64,000 bases of DNA from Antrihabitans stalagmiti (GTDB taxonomy: Bacteria > Actinomycetota > Actinomycetes > Mycobacteriales > Mycobacteriaceae), in the NCBI RefSeq assembly GCF_016482825.1, contig NZ_JAEMNV010000003.1, positions 806,001-870,000 on the forward strand, in the 5' to 3' direction. Shown here one piece after another: positions 59,351-64,000 of the stretch. The notes beneath the pieces are model-generated. The model saw only the letters and a program-made list of their open reading frames with translations. It had not been told where the DNA came from and did no database searches. The position numbers were made by a program, and so were the translations under genes. Position 1 is the stretch's first letter, and every line of letters starts with the position of its first letter.

Positions 59351-60115
59351 ATGACTGACGAAAGCCCCCGCAGCTCCGTTGGAACGCTTGTGCTCCTGCG
59401 CCACGGCGAGAGCGAATGGAACGCCTCGAACCAGTTCACCGGCTGGGTGGACGTGAACCTGACCGAAAAGGGAATTGCCGAGGGTAAGCGCGCAGGCAGC
59501 CTGATGCGGGAGCAGAACGTGCTTCCCGACGTCGTCTATACGTCGCTGCTGCGGCGTGCGATCAGCACCGCGAACATCGCACTCGACGTTGCGGACAGGC
59601 ATTGGATTCCGGTGATTCGGGACTGGCGGCTCAACGAACGCCACTACGGCAAACTGCAGGGCCTCAACAAGGCACAGATCCGCGACGAATTCGGCGACGA
59701 GCAGTTCATGGCATGGCGTCGCAGCTACGACACCCCGCCGCCCCCGATCGAGGCCGGCACGGAATTCAGCCAGGACGGCGATCCGCGGTACGACGGCATC
59801 GACGTTCCACAGACCGAATGTCTCAAAGACGTCGTCGTGCGGATGATCCCGTACTGGGAGGAGACCATCTCCCAGGATCTGCTCGCAGGCAAGACCGTGC
59901 TCGTCGCGGCGCACGGCAATTCGTTGCGCGCTCTGGTCAAGCACCTCGACGGAATTTCCGACGACGACATCGCGGGCCTGAACATTCCTACGGGCATCCC
60001 GCTGCGTTACGACCTGGACGAAAACCTCAGTCCGCTCAATCCCGGCGGGACCTACCTCGATCCCGATGCGGCGGCTGCAGGCGCGGCGGCGGTTGCCAAT
60101 CAGGGCGCAAAATAG
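59351..60115 (+). CDS. gpmA: 2,3-bisphosphoglycerate-dependent phosphoglycerate mutase
   Basis: A 254-residue phosphoglycerate mutase interconverting 3- and 2-phosphoglycerate in glycolysis. The phospho-histidine is His18 in [10 protein letters not shown]; the second catalytic His is in [17 protein letters not shown], and [11 protein letters not shown] is the substrate loop. The last 20 residues are Ala-rich. ATG at 59351 fits the family start. A long hairpin after the stop would end the mshA-YbjN-gpmA transcript. Confidence 0.94.
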   Translation: MTDESPRSSVGTLVLLRHGESEWNASNQFTGWVDVNLTEKGIAEGKRAGSLMREQNVLPDVVYTSLLRRAISTANIALDVADRHWIPVIRDWRLNERHYGKLQGLNKAQIRDEFGDEQFMAWRRSYDTPPPPIEAGTEFSQDGDPRYDGIDVPQTECLKDVVVRMIPYWEETISQDLLAGKTVLVAAHGNSLRALVKHLDGISDDDIAGLNIPTGIPLRYDLDENLSPLNPGGTYLDPDAAAAGAAAVANQGAK

Positions 60116-60140
60116 ACCCCGAGTAGGTATCGGACCGCAA

Positions 60141-60189
60141 GTGAATGTTCGACCCGGCCAACTCTGGGTTAACGCCGGGCGAACATCAC
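60141..60189 (+). terminator. Terminator between gpmA and senX3
   Basis: GTGAATGTTCGACCCGGC (60141-60158) pairs, with two single-base bulges, with GCCGGGCGAACATCAC (60174-60189), followed by TCTTCT. It separates the mshA-gpmA unit from senX3-regX3. Confidence 0.6.
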
Positions 60190-60231
60190 TCTTCTGCCGT
60201 GTGACCTGCGCCAAAAAGGCTGCACCCTGCG

Positions 60232-60259
60232 TTGGTGAGGGTTACATCGAACGTACGAT
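60232..60259 (+). promoter_or_regulatory. Leaderless promoter of senX3-regX3
   Basis: TTGGTG (60232-60237), 16 bases and TACGAT (60254-60259) lie six bases before the senX3 GTG. No ribosome site is seen, so the transcript is probably leaderless. Confidence 0.5.
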
Positions 60260-60265
60260 TGCCGC

Positions 60266-61513
60266 GTGAGTGTTGTTCAGGCGGTGCTGCTGGCTCTCGT
60301 GGCAGGCTTCGCCGGTTTGATTGCAGGTGGCCTGATTGTTCCCTATGTGAACACCAGGACCACTCAGCGTCGCCAAGCGCAATCCGGGCTCACGATGTCT
60401 CAGGTACTCGATCTGATCGTTCTCGCCTCCGAGAGTGGCATCGCGGTCGTGGACAAACACCGCGACGTCATCCTGTTCAATCCCCGTGCCGAGGAACTCG
60501 GCGTCGTGCGTAACCGCCTGATCGACGAACGCGCCTGGGTGGCCGCCAAGCGGGTCCTCGCCACCGGTGCCGAAGCCGAAGCCGACCTGAGCGCGAAGAG
60601 TCCCAACAGCAGCCGTGAACGGATCGCCGTCCGATGTGTTGCCAGATTGCTAAGTCGTGAAGACACCAGCTTCGTCGTCCTGTTCGCCGACGACGATTCC
60701 GAGCAGGTCCGGATGGAAGCGACCCGTCGCGACTTCGTGGCAAACGTGAGCCACGAACTCAAGACGCCGGTGGGAGCGCTCAGCCTGCTCGCCGAGGCGC
60801 TGCTCGAATCCGCCGACGACCCCGAATCGGTAGCCCACTTCGGCCGCCGCGTGCTCGCCGAATCTTCCAGGCTCGGCAACATGGTGAACGAACTGATCGC
60901 GCTGTCGCGCCTGCAGGGCGCGGAAAAGCTGCCCGATCTCGACGTCGTCGACGTCGACGAGGTGGTAGCCGAGGCAGTCGACCGCTCCAGAACCACAGCC
61001 GAGGCAGCCGACATCACCGTCAGAACCGACCACCCGAGTGGTCTGGAAGTTCTCGGCGACAAGACCTTGCTCGTGACCGCACTCTCCAACCTCGTCGAAA
61101 ACGCGCTCGCGTATTCGCCGAAGGGTTCGCAGGTCTCGGTCAGCCGCTCCATCCGAGGCGGGAAAGTTGCGATGGCCGTCACCGACCGCGGTATCGGGAT
61201 CGCGAAGGAAGACCAGGAGCGGGTGTTCGAGCGCTTCTTCCGCGTCGACAAGGCGCGGTCGCGCGCGACAGGTGGAACCGGCCTCGGCCTCGCGATCGCC
61301 AAACACGTTGCCGCCAACCACAACGGCGAAATCACGTTGTGGAGCAAAGTCGGAACAGGCTCGACGTTCACCCTGCGCATCCCTGCCTATCTGGAAGCCG
61401 ATCCCGACGACGACATCGGCTCGTCCAGATCCAACGACCGACGAGACACCGCCGCGCATCGAGAAGTACTGCCGCGCGGCGCGACAACAACAAATGTGGA
61501 GGCCAACCGATGA
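60266..61513 (+). CDS. senX3: Phosphate-sensing histidine kinase SenX3
   Basis: A 415-residue kinase: one clear membrane segment at about 5-27, a PAS-like region (about 50-145), the H-box FVANVSHELKTPVGALSLL with His163, and the ATPase part ALSNLVENALAYSP, DRGIGIAKEDQERVFERFFRVD, GTGLGLAIAKH. SenX3 senses phosphate starvation with the Pst system. The frame overlaps regX3 by ATGA, with no MIRU-type spacer such as mycobacteria have. Confidence 0.93.
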   Translation: MSVVQAVLLALVAGFAGLIAGGLIVPYVNTRTTQRRQAQSGLTMSQVLDLIVLASESGIAVVDKHRDVILFNPRAEELGVVRNRLIDERAWVAAKRVLATGAEAEADLSAKSPNSSRERIAVRCVARLLSREDTSFVVLFADDDSEQVRMEATRRDFVANVSHELKTPVGALSLLAEALLESADDPESVAHFGRRVLAESSRLGNMVNELIALSRLQGAEKLPDLDVVDVDEVVAEAVDRSRTTAEAADITVRTDHPSGLEVLGDKTLLVTALSNLVENALAYSPKGSQVSVSRSIRGGKVAMAVTDRGIGIAKEDQERVFERFFRVDKARSRATGGTGLGLAIAKHVAANHNGEITLWSKVGTGSTFTLRIPAYLEADPDDDIGSSRSNDRRDTAAHREVLPRGATTTNVEANR

Positions 61514-62199
61514 CGAGTGTGTTGATCGTGGAGGACGAGGAGTCGCTGGCCGACCCGTTGGCGTTCCTGCTCAAGAAGGAGGGCTTCGAGGTGACGGTCG
61601 TCGCCGACGGACCCTCCGCTCTCGCCGAGTTCGACCGTTCCGGAGCCGACATCGTGCTGCTCGACCTGATGCTGCCGGGCATGAGCGGCACCGACGTCTG
61701 CAAGCAGCTGCGGACTCGGTCCGGCGTTCCCGTCATCATGGTGACCGCACGCGACAGCGAAATCGACAAGGTTGTCGGCCTCGAGCTCGGCGCCGACGAC
61801 TACGTCACCAAGCCGTATTCGGCACGTGAACTGATCGCCCGGATCAGGGCGGTGCTGCGACGCGGTTCGGACAGCGAACTCGACGGTGCAGGCGAGACCG
61901 GCGTTCTCGAAGCCGGTCCCGTGCGGATGGACGTCGAACGCCACATCGTGCTCGTGAGCGGAACGCAGGTTACGTTGCCGCTCAAGGAGTTCGACCTGCT
62001 CGAGTATCTGCTGCGCAACTCCGGTCGGGTGCTCACCCGTGGCCAGCTGATCGATCGGGTGTGGGGAGCCGACTACGTAGGCGACACGAAGACGCTCGAT
62101 GTGCACGTCAAGCGACTGCGCTCCAAGATCGAAGCGGATCCGGCCAAGCCCGAACATCTGGTCACGGTGCGCGGACTTGGCTACAAACTCGAAGCGTGA
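61510..62199 (+). CDS. regX3: Phosphate-response regulator RegX3
   Basis: A 229-residue OmpR/PhoB-type regulator: receiver with Asp52 (IVLLDLMLPG), acidic pair Glu8-Asp9 region VEDEESL and Lys in DYVTKPYSARELIARI; winged HTH at about 130-225 (LPLKEFDLLEYLLRNSGRVLTRGQLIDRVWG, VDVHVKRLRSKIE). It activates phosphate-starvation genes. ATG overlaps the senX3 TGA. Confidence 0.94.
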   Translation: MTSVLIVEDEESLADPLAFLLKKEGFEVTVVADGPSALAEFDRSGADIVLLDLMLPGMSGTDVCKQLRTRSGVPVIMVTARDSEIDKVVGLELGADDYVTKPYSARELIARIRAVLRRGSDSELDGAGETGVLEAGPVRMDVERHIVLVSGTQVTLPLKEFDLLEYLLRNSGRVLTRGQLIDRVWGADYVGDTKTLDVHVKRLRSKIEADPAKPEHLVTVRGLGYKLEA

Positions 62200-62361
62200 G
62201 TTGCTAAGCTACACAACATGACTGCCGGGTCGGCTCTTCGCCGTTCACAGATCGGACACCCGGCCACCGCTTGATCCGGTTGCGGGCCCGTGCCCCGCCG
62301 CCTCGTCTCTGCTCGAAACCCGCCTTATGGGCGGAATCCTGCAGCGGAAGGAGGTGAAAGC

Positions 62362-62604
62362 ATGATTCCGGATCCAGACAATCGCCACCAAGACCCGAAG
62401 TGGCAGCAATTCGTCGAGCGTCATGCCGTAGGCGATGTGATCGACGGCGTCGTCGTCGACGTTGTGGCTTTCGGCTCGTTCGTCGAATATCGAGGTCTAC
62501 ACGGCCTCGCGTTTCAACTCGAATGGCCCGTGGGCACCCAGGTGAGCGTGCGAATTCTCGCAATCGACAGCGAGCGTCGTCGCTTCAGCCTCGAAGCGGC
62601 GTAA
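62362..62604 (+). CDS. Small S1-domain-like RNA-binding protein
   Basis: An 80-residue protein with an S1/OB-fold pattern (VGDVIDGVVVDVVAFGSFVEYRGLHGLAF, then VSVRILAIDSERRRFSLE). The S1 motif (GSFV) is present, so it could bind RNA. AAGGAGGTGAAAG before the ATG at 62362 is a near-perfect ribosome site. A hairpin (CCCGCCTTATGGGCGG) lies about 30 bases upstream. Function unknown. Confidence 0.75.
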   Translation: MIPDPDNRHQDPKWQQFVERHAVGDVIDGVVVDVVAFGSFVEYRGLHGLAFQLEWPVGTQVSVRILAIDSERRRFSLEAA

Positions 62605-62654
62605 GTCAGTCGGCTAGAAATCCGGCCCGGTTGCCGTTGGTGGCCGGGTCGGGT

Positions 62655-63464
62655 TCAGGTGCGTTGGGCGTGCACGGTTGCGGGATGAATCGCGATGAGC
62701 CCCAAGCCTTCTCGTCGTTTGCAGTGCCGTGCGAGCTCCGCGTACGCGGCTTTGCCGAGCAACTCGGTGAGCTCAGGGGCGTAGGACTGCCACACCGGTC
62801 GCTTTCCGACATGAGCGTCGGGCGATCCGCTGCAGTACCAGTTCAGATCCTCGCCACCCTCACCCCAGCCCCGTCTGTCGTACTCGGTGATGGTCGTCTT
62901 GAGAATCTCGACGCCGTCGGGTCGCGTGACCCAGTCCTGGGTTCGGCGAATCGGCAACTGCCAGCACACTTCCGGCTTCACCTCCAACGGCTCGATGCCT
63001 TTACGCATCGCCATGATGTGCAGCGAACACCCGAGGCCACCCTCGAAACCCGGCCGATTGAGGAAGATGCAGGCGCCCTGATAACGCCGAGTCCGTAAAG
63101 CGGGCTCGTCCTCCAACTCGTCCTGCTCGACGTAGCCCTTCTTGCCGAGGCCCTTGTCCATGAACTGCCAGTCCTGCGGTGTGAGCAGCTTCACGGCTTT
63201 GTCGAGCTTCTTGCGATCGTCGTCGTCGGAGAAGAAGGCGCCGTGTGAGCAGCAGCCGTCGTCGGGGCGATCAGCGATGATCCCCTGGCACGCTGCGGTA
63301 CCGAAAACGCAGGTCCAGCGAGAAAGGAGCCATGTCAGATCGGCGACAACAATATGTTCGGCGTTGTCGGGATCGGCGAATTCGATCCATTCGCGAGGGA
63401 AGTCGAGATCTACTTCGGGTGTCGGCGCCATCTTGTGCGAAGGCCGACCATCACCTGCTGTCAC
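62655..63464 (-). CDS. Rv0495c-like conserved hypothetical protein
   Basis: A 269-residue protein conserved in mycolic-acid actinobacteria, next to the Ppx/GppA gene as in M. tuberculosis. It is cysteine-rich: [30 protein letters not shown] and VCWQLPI resemble a metal- or iron-sulfur-binding protein, with [12 protein letters not shown] between. I do not know a function. Start: GTG at 63464 or ATG at 63431. Divergent from the Ppx gene. Confidence 0.78.
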   Translation of the reverse strand: MTAGDGRPSHKMAPTPEVDLDFPREWIEFADPDNAEHIVVADLTWLLSRWTCVFGTAACQGIIADRPDDGCCSHGAFFSDDDDRKKLDKAVKLLTPQDWQFMDKGLGKKGYVEQDELEDEPALRTRRYQGACIFLNRPGFEGGLGCSLHIMAMRKGIEPLEVKPEVCWQLPIRRTQDWVTRPDGVEILKTTITEYDRRGWGEGGEDLNWYCSGSPDAHVGKRPVWQSYAPELTELLGKAAYAELARHCKRREGLGLIAIHPATVHAQRT

Positions 63465-63485
63465 AAGGGCTGACCGTAGACCCAG

Positions 63486-63491
63486 TACCGT
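63486..63491 (+). promoter_or_regulatory. Leaderless -10 of the Ppx/GppA gene
   Basis: TACCGT lies six bases before the GTG at 63498, suggesting a leaderless transcript; the -35 region is not clear. The -10 sits in the short divergent space from the Rv0495c-like gene. Confidence 0.4.
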
Positions 63492-63497
63492 GTCCCT

Positions 63498-64000
63498 GTG
63501 CGCCTAGGGGTACTCGACGTCGGAAGTAACACCGTCCATCTACTTGTAGTGGACGCACATCGTGGTGGGCACCCACTGCCGATGAGTTCGACAAAGGCCA
63601 CTTTGCGGCTGTCGGAGAACATCGACGACGCAGGCCGGATCACCCGGACAGGCGAAGATCGGCTGGTCTCGACGGTCGACGAGTTCGCAAGCATCGCCAA
63701 AACCTCGGGGTGCGGCGAGCTGATGGCGTTCGCGACCTCGGCGGTCAGGGATGCGGACAACTCGGAGGCAGTCCTTGCCGCGGTAAGGGAGAAGACCGGC
63801 GTCGAACTCGAAGTGCTTTCGGGTGTCGACGAAGCCAGACTTACCTTTCTCGCCGTTCGCCGCTGGTACGGGTGGAGTGCCGGTCGAATCCTCAATCTCG
63901 ATATCGGCGGCGGATCCCTCGAACTGAGCATCGGTCACGACGAAGACCCCGACGTAGCCGTCTCGCTGCAACTGGGTGCCGGCAGGTTGACGCGCGACTG
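63498..64000 (+). CDS. Ppx/GppA phosphatase (partial, cut by window end)
   Basis: The first 167 codons of an exopolyphosphatase/pppGpp phosphatase-like protein. The ASKHA-fold phosphate 1 motif [17 protein letters not shown] opens the frame, and the second motif [15 protein letters not shown] is present; a catalytic Glu is likely in [15 protein letters not shown]. The rest lies beyond the window. The order after the Rv0495c-like gene matches M. tuberculosis Rv0495c-Rv0496 (ppx1). It may degrade polyphosphate made via PPK enzymes. Confidence 0.88.
   Translation, partial: MRLGVLDVGSNTVHLLVVDAHRGGHPLPMSSTKATLRLSENIDDAGRITRTGEDRLVSTVDEFASIAKTSGCGELMAFATSAVRDADNSEAVLAAVREKTGVELEVLSGVDEARLTFLAVRRWYGWSAGRILNLDIGGGSLELSIGHDEDPDVAVSLQLGAGRLTRD

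Overview
The window looks like chromosome of a high-GC mycolic-acid actinomycete, most likely Rhodococcus or a close Nocardiaceae relative. The evidence is high-GC third codon positions, frequent GTG starts, many 4-bp stop/start overlaps, several apparently leaderless genes, a SigF/anti-SigF locus, HbhA, mycothiol synthesis (mshA), SenX3-RegX3, and a gene order that, from memory, follows Mycobacterium tuberculosis Rv0474-Rv0496 with blocks inserted. All homology calls rest on reading motifs and order; no database search was run.

Layout. 1-12.9 kb is a secreted lipase with its TetR regulator, then a stress island: GAF-ANTAR protein, SigF and anti-SigF, a STAS protein, an HtrA protease, CsbD, a GCS2-type ligase, a CYTH-CHAD protein, an acidic repeat protein, a FAD-Rieske oxidoreductase, ChaB, DUF6328 and PPK2. 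SigF-type promoters can be read at the locus itself and before csbD. 12.9-21.8 kb holds lipid and redox enzymes (methyltransferases, SDR, enoyl-reductase-like protein, ABC1 kinase, HSL esterase), two TetR genes and a DUF445 protein. 21.8-30.5 kb is the Rv0474-hbhA-Rv0476-deoC core, split by a diiron oxygenase/MerR pair, a hydrolase, purU, a methyltransferase and an acetyltransferase. 30.6-43.6 kb is accessory: an unknown 504-residue protein, an IS30-family element, two NarL-type two-component systems, a second diiron oxygenase, a Ro60 (TROVE) protein with an apparent Y RNA gene just upstream, and small drug/stress-type enzymes. 43.6-64 kb returns to the conserved core (acyl-CoA dehydrogenase, two DUF2505, murB, lprQ, SDR, ROK regulator, mshA, YbjN, gpmA, senX3-regX3, Rv0495c-like, Ppx/GppA) with a zeta-type toxin pair, a TauD dioxygenase and a cysteine-rich leader ORF inserted.

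Most notable. (1) A Y-RNA-like gene at 36952-37083: two complementary 17-nt ends (one mismatch), a canonical tRNA T-arm inside, its own promoter, directly before the Ro60 gene. (2) A leaderless 35-codon ORF ending Cys-Cys-Arg-Cys-Ser-Cys-Arg behind a clear promoter, a candidate cysteine-responsive attenuator ahead of the ROK regulator. (3) A family of six intergenic palindromes at gene 3' ends, one split by the IS30 element and two supplying a gene's stop codon. (4) A topoisomerase IB remnant, a long-spacer MerR-type promoter, and overlapping divergent -10 elements between murB and a DUF2505 gene.
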